Source of the DNA: Desulfosoma sp.
Lineage (GTDB): Bacteria; Desulfobacterota; Syntrophobacteria; Syntrophobacterales; DSM-9756
DNA: 64,000 nt
NCBI GenBank assembly: GCA_037481875.1
Contig: JBBFKY010000002.1
Coordinates: forward strand, 62,001 to 126,000
Direction: 5' to 3'
This document shows, piece by piece, positions 18,680 to 27,641 of this stretch. How positions within the stretch are numbered: the first letter of the stretch is position 1; every line of letters begins with the position of its first letter. A program made the position numbers and the translations under genes. The notes beneath the pieces are model-generated. The model did no database searches and was not told the origin of the DNA. It was given only the letters and a program-made list of their open reading frames with translations.

Positions 18680-18801
18680 GCCAGGCGATCCTTGTTTCGG
18701 GATCCAGAGAATTTCTCATGGCGTGCTTGACAAAAGAGGGGCTTCTGACTAAAAGCGGCGCACGAGAGAAAGAACTTCCTTCACGAGAAAGAGCCTGCGT
18801 C

Positions 18802-19725
18802 ATGAAAAAATGGGTTTTCTTGTTTCCCGGTCAAGGATCGCAGTATGTGGGCATGGGGAAAGATTTCTACGAAAACTATTCCGAGGTGCGAGAACTCTTT
18901 GACCAGGCCGAAGCGATTCTCGGCATGGACATCAAGAAGTTGTGCTTCGAAGGTCCTGAGGACGTTCTCACCCAAACTCAAAACGTGCAACCGGCTATCA
19001 CGGTGGTTAATTTGGCGTGTCTTGCCGTGCTTGCTCACCACGAAATTTTTCCTGCGGCCACAGCAGGTCATAGCCTAGGAGAATACAGCGCTCTTTATGC
19101 TGCCGGCGTCTTGTCGCTCAAAGATACCTTGAACCTGGTGCGATGGCGTGGCCAATACATGCACGAAGCTTCGCTTGAAACTCCGGGAGCCATGGCGGCT
19201 GTTATGGATATGCCGGAAGGGAAGCTTCAAGAGATCTGTCGTCTGTACGATGTGGAAATTGCCAATGTCAATTGCCCGGACCAACTTATTATCACAGGTC
19301 CCGTGGACGCCGTGGATAAGGCTCTGGAAGCCAGTGCCGCGGAAGGTGCCAAGAAATGCGTCAAGCTCAATGTGAGCGGTCCTTGGCATAGTCGGTGCAT
19401 GGAATCAGCTCGTCAAAAGTTCGAACCCCATGTGCGTGCTACCTCCTTTGCGCCTCCCAGGATTCCCGTGGTGAACAACATCGATGCCATGCCGCTGCAG
19501 ACATCCGACGAAGCCCCGGAAAAGCTCGTAAGACAACTCTGCGGCGCCGTTTTATGGAAGCAATCCATTGAGTGGTTTTTGAGCAACGGCTACGATCATT
19601 TTGTGGAAGTGGGACCGAAAAAGGTTTTACGAGGGCTTGTGCGCCGCATCGACCGTAACGTGGTCATTCATAACGTGGAAGATTCCGCCTCATTGGCTAC
19701 TTTTCTTCGAGCCAACGGAACCTGA
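18802..19725 (+). CDS. fabD: Malonyl-CoA:ACP transacylase
   Basis: Transfers malonyl groups from CoA to acyl carrier protein to supply chain extension in fatty acid synthesis; cytoplasmic. The 307-residue length is typical. Motifs: FPGQGSQYVGMG at the N-terminus (oxyanion Gln), the nucleophile elbow TAGHSLGEYSAL with catalytic Ser, GAMAAVMDM, and PWHSRCM with the catalytic His. The start at 18802 (MKKWVFLFPGQG) matches the family; a longer in-frame extension adds residues with no family resemblance. It is not next to other fab genes here: it follows the secreted-protein gene and converges on aroB with about 20 bases between the stops. Confidence 0.96.
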   Translation: MKKWVFLFPGQGSQYVGMGKDFYENYSEVRELFDQAEAILGMDIKKLCFEGPEDVLTQTQNVQPAITVVNLACLAVLAHHEIFPAATAGHSLGEYSALYAAGVLSLKDTLNLVRWRGQYMHEASLETPGAMAAVMDMPEGKLQEICRLYDVEIANVNCPDQLIITGPVDAVDKALEASAAEGAKKCVKLNVSGPWHSRCMESARQKFEPHVRATSFAPPRIPVVNNIDAMPLQTSDEAPEKLVRQLCGAVLWKQSIEWFLSNGYDHFVEVGPKKVLRGLVRRIDRNVVIHNVEDSASLATFLRANGT

Positions 19726-19745
19726 CACCTAGCCTTCTTGACTTT

Positions 19746-20951
19746 CTAAGTCTCGGGCTCTTGGATCACACGGAGTGCCTCGCGAAGGGTTGTTTCCGAA
19801 ACATTCGTGTGTCGTTCCACACGGCCCACATCTCGAGGCACGATCCAGGCAAGCCCGGCGGCACCCTTTTTCTTGTCATGACGGATGTGGTGCAGAAGCG
19901 CCTCGGGGTCTTGAGCGAGGGGTGTTGTCAACGGCAGTTGGTACGCCTTGAGGATTCGATTCAGACGTTGGGCCAGATTCGGGTTCGTCACCCCCATAAG
20001 GATGCCCAACTGAACCGCCACCTTCATTCCCAGAGCCACCGCAGACCCGTGTGGCAGCGTGTAGCCGCTCAAAGCTTCCAAGCCATGCCCTGTGGTGTGT
20101 CCCAGGTTCAGGAACTGGCGCAACCCGAAGTCTCTTTCATCAGCCGAAACATAACGCGCCTTGATGTTCAGGCTTTGAAACACGAGATATTGTGTCATCT
20201 GTTGGGGCAGAGGATAGGAAACGCCTTGAGCGCTTTCTGTCTGGGCAAAGGATTCCAAAGTCTCCAGAAGCCCGCTGTCTTCCAAAAGAGCGTATTTGAT
20301 AACTTCCGCCATCCCGTTTCGCCATTCTTCCTCGGGCAGGGTTTCGAGAAAAGCCGAATCCACCAAAATGCCCTGAGGCTGATGAAAAGTGCCCAGAAGA
20401 TTTTTTCCTTCGTCAAGATCTACGCCGGTTTTGCCCCCCAGGCAGCTGTCCACTTGAGCCAGCAGCGTCGTGGGCACCTGCGCCACAGGAACACCTCGCA
20501 TAAAGATGGATGCCAGGAAACCGATCACATCCCCCGTTACGCCGCCTCCAAGAGCGACAAAAACGCTTTCACGGTCAGCTCCTCGAGCCAAGGCCGTTCG
20601 GGCCAGATCCTCTACGGTAGCAAGGCGTTTCCTGTCTTCTCGAGCATCCCACGGAATCCAGGCTTCGGCGAAGTTATCGGCACCCAGAGCTTCTCCCCAC
20701 AAAGAAGCCACGTTCCGGTCAATGAAAAGATAGGGGCGTCTTTGAGGAAAGTGCTGTTGAAGCCATAAACTAAGAGAACGAGCGCCGTGGAGCTTAAAGG
20801 TTACATGAAACGGCTGAAGAGCCTCCTCTGTTTCGGTCACGCTTTTGGAACCGCTCGGCTTATGGGTGTTCACTCGGTGCTCGAAAAAGCTACCTTCACT
20901 TTCCAAGCATCTCGAGCAGGGATTTTGTCCAGAGGGCATGATGTCAGGCAT
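19746..20951 (-). CDS. aroB: 3-dehydroquinate synthase
   Basis: Second step of the shikimate pathway: converts DAHP to 3-dehydroquinate using NAD and a divalent metal. The core motifs are GGGVTGDVIGFLASIFMRGV, QVPTTLLAQVDSCLGGKTGV, GKNLLGTFHQP and LNLGHTTGHGLEAL, the last carrying metal-binding His residues. The start at 20951 has GGAGAAGG just upstream and overlaps the end of tyrA by 8 bases, implying coupled translation. It yields 401 residues, roughly 40 more than usual; the extra N-terminal part has no recognisable domain, so a later start is possible. It is the last gene of aroF-tyrA-aroB and should share control by the attenuator upstream of aroF. Confidence 0.93.
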   Translation of the reverse strand: MPDIMPSGQNPCSRCLESEGSFFEHRVNTHKPSGSKSVTETEEALQPFHVTFKLHGARSLSLWLQQHFPQRRPYLFIDRNVASLWGEALGADNFAEAWIPWDAREDRKRLATVEDLARTALARGADRESVFVALGGGVTGDVIGFLASIFMRGVPVAQVPTTLLAQVDSCLGGKTGVDLDEGKNLLGTFHQPQGILVDSAFLETLPEEEWRNGMAEVIKYALLEDSGLLETLESFAQTESAQGVSYPLPQQMTQYLVFQSLNIKARYVSADERDFGLRQFLNLGHTTGHGLEALSGYTLPHGSAVALGMKVAVQLGILMGVTNPNLAQRLNRILKAYQLPLTTPLAQDPEALLHHIRHDKKKGAAGLAWIVPRDVGRVERHTNVSETTLREALRVIQEPET

Positions 20952-21924
20952 AGACCTTCTCTCCGTGTAAAACCTCACGCGCCGCAGAGCCCTTCCCATC
21001 AGGCGCAGTGTGGCTTTCGGACTGATGGGTGAACAAGACCTCTTGAGTTCCATGATTGTTGGCATTGTGGTGCCAGGTCAGCAATCGGTTGGTTTCGTGC
21101 AAGGCTTGTGCACAAAACTCTCCGAAATGGGCTCGAGTCTGCTCAAAGGCTTGCAAAAAGGCATGCCAGCGATCGTTTTCCACATCGTCCATGGTTTCAA
21201 AAAACACCTGGCGCAGAACATTCAGGGCCTCGTTCTTATACGGGTTTTCCATGGCGATGGCGGCATAAAGGGCCGGGTCTTGGGCAAAGAGTCGGCCGAT
21301 AAGGTCCAGTTCCAGACGATAAATGGGGCTGGTGAAGCGAAGGCTTTCAACGGGGTCGATACCCATTTCTCTTAGACAGTGCCCCAGCACGACCGTGGTC
21401 ATGTGAGGAATAAGCTGGATCACGGTCATCATGCGGTCATGGTCTTCGGCTGAACAGACGTGTATTTTAAGTCCTGCATGCTCGAGGACGCCCATAAGCC
21501 AGTTCCATGGTTCCCTGGTCACGCGGTCCGGACACACGATCATGGTTTGGCCTACAAAGTCCGAAACATACGGACCGTACATGGGATGCAGCCCCACGTA
21601 CCATGCGCTGCACCCCTGCATGGCTTTTTTGGGTGGCACCTTGAGGGAACAGATGTCCAGGACCAGCTGTCCTTCCTGAAAGTGTGGGGCCAGGTTGCTC
21701 AGAATGTTTGAAGCCTTGTGCAGAGGGACGCTTACAAGGACCACGTGGGATCTTGCAATGACGTCTTCATTGCTCAGATCGGTCCCCACATCGGAAATGG
21801 AGACCGACGCGCCAAGGTTTGTAAAAAAGCGGTGAAAAAGCCTACCCATGGCACCCAGTCCCCCGATGATGCCGATGTGGGGAAGTTTCGGCCAGCCTTT
21901 AAAGTCCGAGGGATTTTCCGTCAT
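20944..21924 (-). CDS. tyrA: Prephenate dehydrogenase (TyrA family)
   Basis: NAD(P)-dependent oxidative decarboxylation of prephenate (or arogenate) on the route to tyrosine. The 326-residue protein has the nucleotide-binding motif HIGIIGGLGAMGRLF, then VLVSVPLHKASNIL, LVLDICSLKVPPKKAM, VGLHPMYGP with the conserved His, and DHDRMMTVIQLIPHMTT, all typical of TyrA. No fused chorismate mutase or ACT domain is visible. It sits 92 bases after aroF and overlaps aroB by 8 bases. Placing tyrA with the first two shikimate-pathway enzymes in one operon fits control by aromatic amino acids. Whether prephenate or arogenate is the preferred substrate cannot be told. Confidence 0.92.
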   Translation of the reverse strand: MTENPSDFKGWPKLPHIGIIGGLGAMGRLFHRFFTNLGASVSISDVGTDLSNEDVIARSHVVLVSVPLHKASNILSNLAPHFQEGQLVLDICSLKVPPKKAMQGCSAWYVGLHPMYGPYVSDFVGQTMIVCPDRVTREPWNWLMGVLEHAGLKIHVCSAEDHDRMMTVIQLIPHMTTVVLGHCLREMGIDPVESLRFTSPIYRLELDLIGRLFAQDPALYAAIAMENPYKNEALNVLRQVFFETMDDVENDRWHAFLQAFEQTRAHFGEFCAQALHETNRLLTWHHNANNHGTQEVLFTHQSESHTAPDGKGSAAREVLHGEKVYA

Positions 21925-22016
21925 GCTGCCTCCCTAACATGCCACTTCGTCAACCGAGGCTCCAGCAAGATTTTTTTGCTCTCCATGACCCCCTTGGTGA
22001 GCGTCACACTGGGGAT

Positions 22017-23090
22017 TCAGGAGGTGGCTTGCAGAGTATGAGGCTGTCCCTTGGAACGGGCCGTTGCGGTTCGCAAAAGGGTTCGTCCCACAGCGTTGGC
22101 CACAGGTTCCAGCCGATCCAGGAGTTCCTGCATGGCCTCAGGGGTCAAGGATTGGGCTCCGTCGCTCTTGGCTTCGTGCGGTCGCACGTGGACTTCCAAC
22201 ATGAGTCCGTCAGCACCGGCGGCGACAGCCGCACAGGCCATGGCGGGTATCAGGTCCGTTCGCCCCAGGGCATGGCTGGGATCCACAATGACGGGCAGAT
22301 GGGTCAGTTTTTTCAGCAAAGGCACAGCACTCAGGTCCAAGGTGTTTCGCGTTTCCGTTTCAAAGGTGCGAATGCCTCGCTCGCAGAGAATCACCTTCTC
22401 ATTGCCGTGGCTCACGATATATTCCGCGGACATGAGAAATTCCTTGATGGTCGCTGCCATTCCCCTTTTAAGAATCACGGGCTTGTCCACCTGGCCCACT
22501 TCCGTCAGGAGTTTGAAGTTTTGCATGTTTCGTGTTCCGATTTGCAAAACGTCCGCATATTTGTAGACCAAGAGAAGTTCTCGAGCGTCCATGACCTCGG
22601 TGACCACAGGCATGCCGGTACGGCTTCGCACATCGCTCAAGAATTTCAGAGCCAGTTCCCCGAGACCTTGAAAGCTGTAAGGCGATGTGCGCGGCTTAAA
22701 AGCGCCTCCTCGCAGCATGGGAATGCCCATGGCATGCAAAGCGTCGGCGATTTCATCGAGAACTTCACGACCTTCCACGGCACATGGCCCGGCGATGATG
22801 GGAATGGCCTGTCCTCCCAGTTCTACATGTTCGCCGATACGTATTTTGGTGTTTTCTTCTTTGAATTCTCGACTTACCAACTTGTAGGGCTGCAAAATGG
22901 GATGGGCCGCTTCCACACCGGGAAAGCTCGTAAAAGGAATCTCCTGAATCAAATCCCTTTCGCCGATGATTCCCACAATGGTGCGTCGTTCTCCTCGAGA
23001 CAAATGCGTGCGCAGCCCCATTTTTTCGACGCGCGCAATGAGTTTGCGAAGATCTTCGTCTGTGTGTTCTGGTTTCATGACAACAATCAT
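22017..23090 (-). CDS. aroF: 3-deoxy-7-phosphoheptulonate (DAHP) synthase, type I-beta
   Basis: First committed step of aromatic biosynthesis: condenses phosphoenolpyruvate and erythrose-4-phosphate. The 357-residue protein has an N-terminal regulatory segment of about 65 residues (MIVVMKPEHTDEDLRKLIAR), the form usual for feedback-regulated I-beta enzymes, followed by the KDO8P/DAHP-type TIM barrel: IIAGPCAVEGREVLDEI, LRGGAFKPRTSPYSFQG, DVLQIGTRNMQNF, PVILKRGMAATIKEF, VILCERGIRTFE, PVIVDPSHALGR and MLEVHVRP. It is the first gene of aroF-tyrA-aroB, 196 bases after the leader-peptide stop, and the intervening RNA folds into the switch at 23180-23309. Confidence 0.96.
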   Translation of the reverse strand: MIVVMKPEHTDEDLRKLIARVEKMGLRTHLSRGERRTIVGIIGERDLIQEIPFTSFPGVEAAHPILQPYKLVSREFKEENTKIRIGEHVELGGQAIPIIAGPCAVEGREVLDEIADALHAMGIPMLRGGAFKPRTSPYSFQGLGELALKFLSDVRSRTGMPVVTEVMDARELLLVYKYADVLQIGTRNMQNFKLLTEVGQVDKPVILKRGMAATIKEFLMSAEYIVSHGNEKVILCERGIRTFETETRNTLDLSAVPLLKKLTHLPVIVDPSHALGRTDLIPAMACAAVAAGADGLMLEVHVRPHEAKSDGAQSLTPEAMQELLDRLEPVANAVGRTLLRTATARSKGQPHTLQATS

Positions 23091-23181
23091 GGCGGGTCCT
23101 CCTTACCGGACTTGGTGGGGGAAAGCTTGGACTTTCCCGTTTCTTGGAATATCGGCGCAAACGTGCCGAGCCTTCAAAAAC

Positions 23182-23211
23182 GACAAAGGCCGTGAGCTTG
23201 TGCCCACGGCC
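23182..23211 (-). terminator. Intrinsic terminator of the aro attenuator (segment C:D)
   Basis: The RNA arms GGCCGTGGGC and GCTCACGGCC form a 10-bp stem with one G-U pair and an ACAA loop, followed by TTTGTCGTTTTTG. It lies between the leader peptide and aroF, so it must be bypassed for the operon to be expressed. Confidence 0.75.
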
Positions 23212-23285
23212 TAAGAACTCAAAAGGCCGTGGGCTTTGGGGTTAGCCCACGGCCTTGGTGCCGGCGTCCTGCGGCTTCGGACGGC

Positions 23286-23372
23286 TCAGCGCGGTGGTCG
23301 GCCAACCCCTAAGGGGCCCTGATACCACCCGTAATAAAAGTAAAAGCCCTGAACCGTTCCGTTGCGATGCAT
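23286..23372 (-). CDS. Aromatic-rich leader peptide upstream of aroF
   Basis: A 28-residue open reading frame starting with ATG at 23372, with AAGGA upstream, and ending in TGA. Codons 9-19 read GFYFYYGWYQG: two Phe, four Tyr and one Trp within eight codons, far above chance. The C-terminal end reads GRPPR before the stop. Such runs are the sensing element of amino-acid attenuators like pheL and trpL; here all three aromatic amino acids are represented, matching an operon that starts with the common DAHP synthase step. The peptide itself probably has no further function. The frame ends about 30 bases before the first hairpin. Confidence 0.82.
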   Translation of the reverse strand: MHRNGTVQGFYFYYGWYQGPLGVGRPPR

Positions 23373-23526
23373 CCTGTTTTCCTTCTTGAGAAGCTTCAAC
23401 GCCCTGCATCTTTGTGACAGGGTGATGCTTTATAGGGGACAATTCTTGAGCCTGTCAAGAGGTATGTGCGTTTTTTTTCGAAGGATGAAAAGAAAAGGAT
23501 CGACGGGCCCGAAGGAGAACTTTTGC

Positions 23527-23555
23527 TTGACAAGGTCAGGGGGATTTCCTATAGG
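23527..23555 (+). promoter_or_regulatory. Candidate sigma-70 promoter for rplM-rpsI
   Basis: A perfect TTGACA (23527-23532) is followed after 17 bases by TATAGG (23550-23555). Spacing is optimal and the position, about 50 bases before the rplM start, fits. Confidence 0.6.
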
Positions 23556-23604
23556 ACAATGCTTCGAGTCGAACACCTGAAGTGGTTTAAGTGGAGATAT
23601 CTTT

Positions 23605-24045
23605 ATGAAAACGACGAGTGCCAAGTTCGATGCCAACGGAAGAAAATGGATTGTGGTGGATGCCGAAGGTCAGATTTTGGGCAGACTGGCCAGTGAGATC
23701 GCCGTGAGGCTTCGAGGCAAGCATCTGCCGACCTTTTCTCCTCATGTGGACACGGGTGATTTCGTGGTGGTCATCAACGCCGAAAAGGTGCGTTTGACCG
23801 GCCGCAAGTGGGAGCAGAAAAAGTATTACCGGCATTCGGGATACCCCGGCGGCTTGAAGGTCACGACGGCCAAAAAGCTGAACCAGGAACATCCTGAACG
23901 GCTCATTGAATTCGCCGTTCGAGGCATGTTGCCCAAGAATCGCCTCGGCCGCAAGCTTCTCAAAAAGCTGAAAGTTTATGCCGGCGCCGAGCATCCTCAT
24001 GAAGCCCAGCAACCCACGGCCCTGAACCTGGGCAGCCGTAAGTAG
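23605..24045 (+). CDS. rplM: Ribosomal protein L13
   Basis: Large-subunit ribosomal protein that binds 23S rRNA early in assembly. It has 146 residues, with the family pattern [60 protein letters not shown] and [20 protein letters not shown], then [14 protein letters not shown]. The start has GGAG upstream. It is followed 15 bases later by rpsI in the near-universal L13-S9 pair, and by argC and truA, an arrangement in keeping with other Desulfobacterota. Confidence 0.98.
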   Translation: MKTTSAKFDANGRKWIVVDAEGQILGRLASEIAVRLRGKHLPTFSPHVDTGDFVVVINAEKVRLTGRKWEQKKYYRHSGYPGGLKVTTAKKLNQEHPERLIEFAVRGMLPKNRLGRKLLKKLKVYAGAEHPHEAQQPTALNLGSRK

Positions 24046-24060
24046 TCAAGGAGTCGTCAC

Positions 24061-24453
24061 ATGGCGGAACAGAGTTTTTATGCAACAGGAAAGCGCAAAT
24101 CAGCGGTCGCTCGAGTATGGCTCAAACCCGGTACGGGTCGCGTTGTGATCAACAACAAGCCTATCGACGAATACATTGTGCGTGAAACCAGCAAAATGAT
24201 CATTCACCAACCCTTGATGCTCACGGGCACTTTTGGAAAGCTGGACGTGTACGTCAATGTGAGCGGCGGCGGCTTGAGCGGCCAAGCCGGGGCCATCAAA
24301 CACGGCATTTCCAAGGCTCTCATTGAATTCAATCCGGAGTTCCGCCAGGTCCTGAAGCGAGCCGGCTTTCTCACGCGCGATTCCCGCGTCAAGGAACGCA
24401 AAAAATACGGGCAACGTGGCGCACGAGCTCGGTTCCAATACTCCAAACGCTAA
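24061..24453 (+). CDS. rpsI: Ribosomal protein S9
   Basis: Small-subunit protein whose basic C-terminal tail reaches into the decoding P site. It has 130 residues, beginning with [19 protein letters not shown] and containing [20 protein letters not shown] and [20 protein letters not shown], and ends in the invariant KR (YSKR). An AAGGAG ribosome site precedes it by a few bases. It is co-transcribed with rplM. Confidence 0.98.
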   Translation: MAEQSFYATGKRKSAVARVWLKPGTGRVVINNKPIDEYIVRETSKMIIHQPLMLTGTFGKLDVYVNVSGGGLSGQAGAIKHGISKALIEFNPEFRQVLKRAGFLTRDSRVKERKKYGQRGARARFQYSKR

Positions 24454-24544
24454 GATTTTTTCAGCACGGCATCTTTTTCAGGGGCTCTCGCCAACGGTGT
24501 GGGCCCCTGAAGTTTGTCTGGGGGGTTACAACAGGGAGGCGGCC

Positions 24545-25582
24545 ATGGTGCCAGTGTCCATTGCCGGTGCGTCCGGGTATACGGGCTTTGAGCTGATTCG
24601 GCTTTTGAGCGGGCATCCTCGAGTGCGCGTCACAACCGTCACGTCCCGAGCGAATCAAGGGGAAACTCTGGCCGACGTTTATCCCGCCTTGCGCGGCCAT
24701 GGGGATCTGCGCTTTGAAGATACAGACCCGGAAGTGCTGACGCGTGAAGCTCGGTTGGTTTTCACCGCCCTTCCCCACCATGCCGCCATGGAAATTGTTC
24801 CGTCCTTGTTGGATCGCGGCGTGAGGGTGGTGGATTTAAGCGCCGATTTTCGGTTTCGAGACGCGTCCGTCTACGAAACCTGGTACCAAAAACACAGTGC
24901 CCCACATCTTCTGCAGGAAGCCGTCTACGGCCTTCCCGAGCTGTACCGAGAGCAAATCGCGTCCGCCCGCCTTGTGGGCAACCCGGGATGTTATCCCACA
25001 AGCATCATTCTTGCCTGTGCGCCCCTTCTTAAGGAAAAGCTCATCGCTGCAGAAACCATCATCGCTGATTCCAAGTCAGGCGTGAGCGGCGCGGGCCGAG
25101 GTCTGGCGCTTACAACCCATTACTGCGAAGTCAATGACGGGTTTCGCGCTTACAAAGTAGCCGAACATCGTCATACCCCTGAAGTGGAGCAAGAGCTGAG
25201 CCTTTTGGCGGGAAAGCCGGTACGTATCAGTTTCACGCCGCACCTTGTGCCCATGAGTCGCGGGATTTTAAGCACCGTCTATGCGCAATTGGAACCAGGG
25301 GTGCTGGAGCGTCATGTGGCGGAAGCTTTTCATGCTTTTTATGCGTCCGCACGCTTCGTGCGACTGTGCCCCTCCGGTCAATTTCCTACGACATTGCAGG
25401 TGCGGGGAAGCAACTATTGTGATCTCGCATGGAAGATGGATTCCCGCACGGGCCGGATCATCGTGGTTTCCGTGATTGACAATCTTACTCGAGGGGCTTC
25501 GGGCCAAGCGGTTTGCAACATGAACCTGATGCTGGGCTTTCCGGAAGACTGCGGACTAGAAGCCGCTCCATGGCAACCCTAA
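24545..25582 (+). CDS. argC: N-acetyl-gamma-glutamyl-phosphate reductase
   Basis: Third step of arginine biosynthesis: NADPH-dependent reduction of N-acetylglutamyl phosphate to the semialdehyde. The 345-residue protein opens with the nucleotide-binding [18 protein letters not shown] and has the catalytic Cys in [14 protein letters not shown], the catalytic His in [14 protein letters not shown], and [10 protein letters not shown]. The ATG at 24545 has GGGAGG a few bases upstream; a longer frame reaching into rpsI was rejected. Its end overlaps the start of truA. Between rpsI and argC, CAGGGGC and GCCCCTG arms (24479-24509) could form a weak hairpin of unknown role. Confidence 0.96.
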   Translation: MVPVSIAGASGYTGFELIRLLSGHPRVRVTTVTSRANQGETLADVYPALRGHGDLRFEDTDPEVLTREARLVFTALPHHAAMEIVPSLLDRGVRVVDLSADFRFRDASVYETWYQKHSAPHLLQEAVYGLPELYREQIASARLVGNPGCYPTSIILACAPLLKEKLIAAETIIADSKSGVSGAGRGLALTTHYCEVNDGFRAYKVAEHRHTPEVEQELSLLAGKPVRISFTPHLVPMSRGILSTVYAQLEPGVLERHVAEAFHAFYASARFVRLCPSGQFPTTLQVRGSNYCDLAWKMDSRTGRIIVVSVIDNLTRGASGQAVCNMNLMLGFPEDCGLEAAPWQP

Positions 25583-26442
25583 ACGAGTCTTTCGTCACCG
25601 AATGTTCGGTACCCATGCCCGCTCCCAAGGCCGTTTCCGTGCCGTTGGACCCTCAAGTCAAGAGAAACTTCAAAGTCATTCTGGAATACGACGGGTCCCA
25701 TTACCACGGCTGGCAGCGACAAAAAGGGGTTCTCACCATTCAGGAAGTGGTGGAATCCAAACTGGGAGTTATCCTAGGGCGGCCTGTGACGGTGCGCGCT
25801 TCAGGCCGTACCGATGCGGGGGTGCACGCCTTGGGACAAGTGATCAATTTTTACGCCAGGACACGGCTCAGCCCTCAAGACTTTCAACGGGGACTGAATG
25901 GTCTTTTACCGCCGGATATCGTGGTTCGGCACGTGGAAGAGGTGCCCGATTCTTTTCATGCATCCTATTCGGCCGTCAGCAAAACTTATGAGTACCGTAT
26001 TCTCAACCGAGTGCTGCCGTCGGCTTTGGAACGCCTCTACACCTGGCATGTGCCCAAACCCTTGAACCTGGAAGCCATGCAACAATGCCTTCCCGTCTTG
26101 TTGGGAACCCACGATTTTCGTGCCTTCATGGCTGCCGGGTCCTCGGTGACACAGACGGTTCGCACCATGATAGCTGCCCATATATGGAAACCCGATCCTG
26201 ATCACATCTATTTGCGCTTTCAAGCTACGGGGTTTCTAAGGCATATGGTTCGCAATCTTGTGGGCACTTTGGTTCGTGCCGGCCGCGGCCTTATGACACC
26301 GCAGGAACTGGAGGCCATCCTTGAGAGTCGGGATCGAAGCCGCGCGGGCATGACGGCGCCAGCCCATGGACTTTATCTGGTCTGCGTCGAGTACGGGAGG
26401 GGAGACAAGAACACAGCACCGCTAAGAGGGGAAGAAACATGA
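25570..26442 (+). CDS. truA: tRNA pseudouridine(38-40) synthase
   Basis: Converts uridines 38-40 of the tRNA anticodon stem to pseudouridine. The core begins at [20 protein letters not shown], with the catalytic Asp in [19 protein letters not shown], then [29 protein letters not shown] and [16 protein letters not shown]. The start is uncertain: 25570 overlaps argC and adds about 30 residues before the conserved core, while ATG 25615 or GTG 25640 are alternatives closer to family length. The stop TGA overlaps the ATG of the aminotransferase gene (ATGA), showing tight coupling. Confidence 0.94.
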   Translation: MATLNESFVTECSVPMPAPKAVSVPLDPQVKRNFKVILEYDGSHYHGWQRQKGVLTIQEVVESKLGVILGRPVTVRASGRTDAGVHALGQVINFYARTRLSPQDFQRGLNGLLPPDIVVRHVEEVPDSFHASYSAVSKTYEYRILNRVLPSALERLYTWHVPKPLNLEAMQQCLPVLLGTHDFRAFMAAGSSVTQTVRTMIAAHIWKPDPDHIYLRFQATGFLRHMVRNLVGTLVRAGRGLMTPQELEAILESRDRSRAGMTAPAHGLYLVCVEYGRGDKNTAPLRGEET

Positions 26443-27641
26443 AACTTTCGCAACGAGTGCAGCAGGTCAAACCGTCGGCGACCCTTGCCATCAACGCCAA
26501 AGCCAAGGCTTTACGCAGCCAAGGGGTACGGGTCATCAGTTTCGGTGTGGGAGAGCCCGATTTCGACACACCCCATCACATCGGGCAAATGGCCGTCCAG
26601 GCCATTTTCCGGCGGCAGACACGCTACACGCCTGTCCAGGGTATTGCGGAACTGAAAAATGCCGTGATTCGCACCATTGAAGCCGATTACGGCCTAAGGT
26701 ACGAACCCGATGAAGTGCTGGTCTCGTGCGGCGGAAAACATTGTCTCTACAACCTGTTTCAGGCCGTACTGGATCCCGGTGATGAGGTGATCATTCCCAG
26801 CCCCTACTGGGTGTCCTACCCTGACATGGTGCGCCTGGCCGGAGCGGAACCCGTGTTCGTGCCGTCTCAAGAGGATCGCGGTTTCAAAATGACGGGCGAA
26901 GAGCTGCAAAAAGCCATCACACCACGGACCCGCATGCTTGTTCTCAACAGCCCGTCCAACCCTACAGGAACCCATTATCGGCCCGAGGAACTGCGGGATC
27001 TGGCCGATGTTCTCATGGAACACGACCAGGTCATCATCGTCTCCGATGACATCTACTATCGCATTCTCTTTGACAACCTTCGCTGGGCCAATCTGGCCAT
27101 GGTGGAGCCGCGGCTTAAGGCACGTACTTTTGTCGTCAACGGAGTGAGCAAGACCTATGCCATGACGGGCTGGCGCATCGGCTATTTGTTGGGGGACCGG
27201 GAAGTGATCAAGGCAGCGGGAAAAATTCAAAGCCAGTCCACCAGCAATCCGTCATCTGTGGCTCAATGGGCGGCTGTAGGGGCTCTTGAGGGGGATCAGG
27301 AAACCTGCAGACACATGGTTCAAGTGTTTGCTGAAAGAAGGGCGTATGTCATGGAACGGCTTTCTCGAATTCCCGGAGTGACCTGCCCCATGCCTGACGG
27401 AGCTTTCTACGTGTTTCCCAACGTGAGCGCTTACTATGGGGGCACGGTGAGTGGTCGGTCCATTCAAGGCTCCGCAGACATGGCCGACTATCTCATGGAA
27501 GAAGTGCACCTGGCGGTGGTGCCCGGGGATGCTTTCGGCGAAGATCGCTGTATTCGGCTTTCCTTCGCTCTATCGATGGAGGAGCTTCGAGAAGGATTTG
27601 ACCGGCTGGAACAGGCACTTCGAAAGATCGGGAAATCATGA
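26439..27641 (+). CDS. Class I pyridoxal-phosphate aminotransferase, aspartate type
   Basis: A 400-residue class I/II aminotransferase. It begins [19 protein letters not shown] and has ISFGVGEPDFDTPHHI, the NSPSNPTGTHY substrate loop, VSDDIYYRILF with the ring-nitrogen Asp, and the Schiff-base Lys in NGVSKTYAMTGWRIGYL. Near the C-terminus CIRLSFALS carries the carboxylate-binding Arg. These fit the I-gamma aspartate aminotransferases found in thermophiles and many anaerobes, some of which also accept prephenate. A GAGGGGAAG site precedes the ATG, which overlaps the truA stop. It is the last gene of the rplM-rpsI-argC-truA string. Confidence 0.94.
   Translation: MKLSQRVQQVKPSATLAINAKAKALRSQGVRVISFGVGEPDFDTPHHIGQMAVQAIFRRQTRYTPVQGIAELKNAVIRTIEADYGLRYEPDEVLVSCGGKHCLYNLFQAVLDPGDEVIIPSPYWVSYPDMVRLAGAEPVFVPSQEDRGFKMTGEELQKAITPRTRMLVLNSPSNPTGTHYRPEELRDLADVLMEHDQVIIVSDDIYYRILFDNLRWANLAMVEPRLKARTFVVNGVSKTYAMTGWRIGYLLGDREVIKAAGKIQSQSTSNPSSVAQWAAVGALEGDQETCRHMVQVFAERRAYVMERLSRIPGVTCPMPDGAFYVFPNVSAYYGGTVSGRSIQGSADMADYLMEEVHLAVVPGDAFGEDRCIRLSFALSMEELREGFDRLEQALRKIGKS

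Larger units (their letters stand above)
23180..23372 (-). promoter_or_regulatory. Aromatic-amino-acid transcription attenuator of aroF-tyrA-aroB
   Basis: A classical ribosome-dependent attenuator can be read on the minus strand. Segment L (23300-23309, GGGGTTGGCC) lies inside the leader reading frame, downstream of the aromatic codons. A:B is an 11-bp hairpin (arms 23244-23254 and 23225-23235). C:D is a 10-bp hairpin (arms 23202-23211 and 23188-23197) followed by a T-rich run. L can instead pair over 10 bp with GGCTAACCCC of A and its loop (23238-23247). B and C are perfectly complementary over 10 bp (GCCCACGGCC and GGCCGTGGGC). Stalling on aromatic codons would favour L:A plus B:C (read-through); complete translation would favour A:B plus C:D (termination). 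Pairings are read directly; the function is inferred. Confidence 0.82.

Noticed and set aside
21939-23195. Long open frame (418 codons) on the plus strand across aroF.
   Set aside because: It is the antisense shadow of aroF: no family features and an implausible composition.
24479-24509. Intrinsic terminator between rpsI and argC.
   Set aside because: A 7-bp stem with a long loop and no T-run after it on the plus strand; at most a weak structure.
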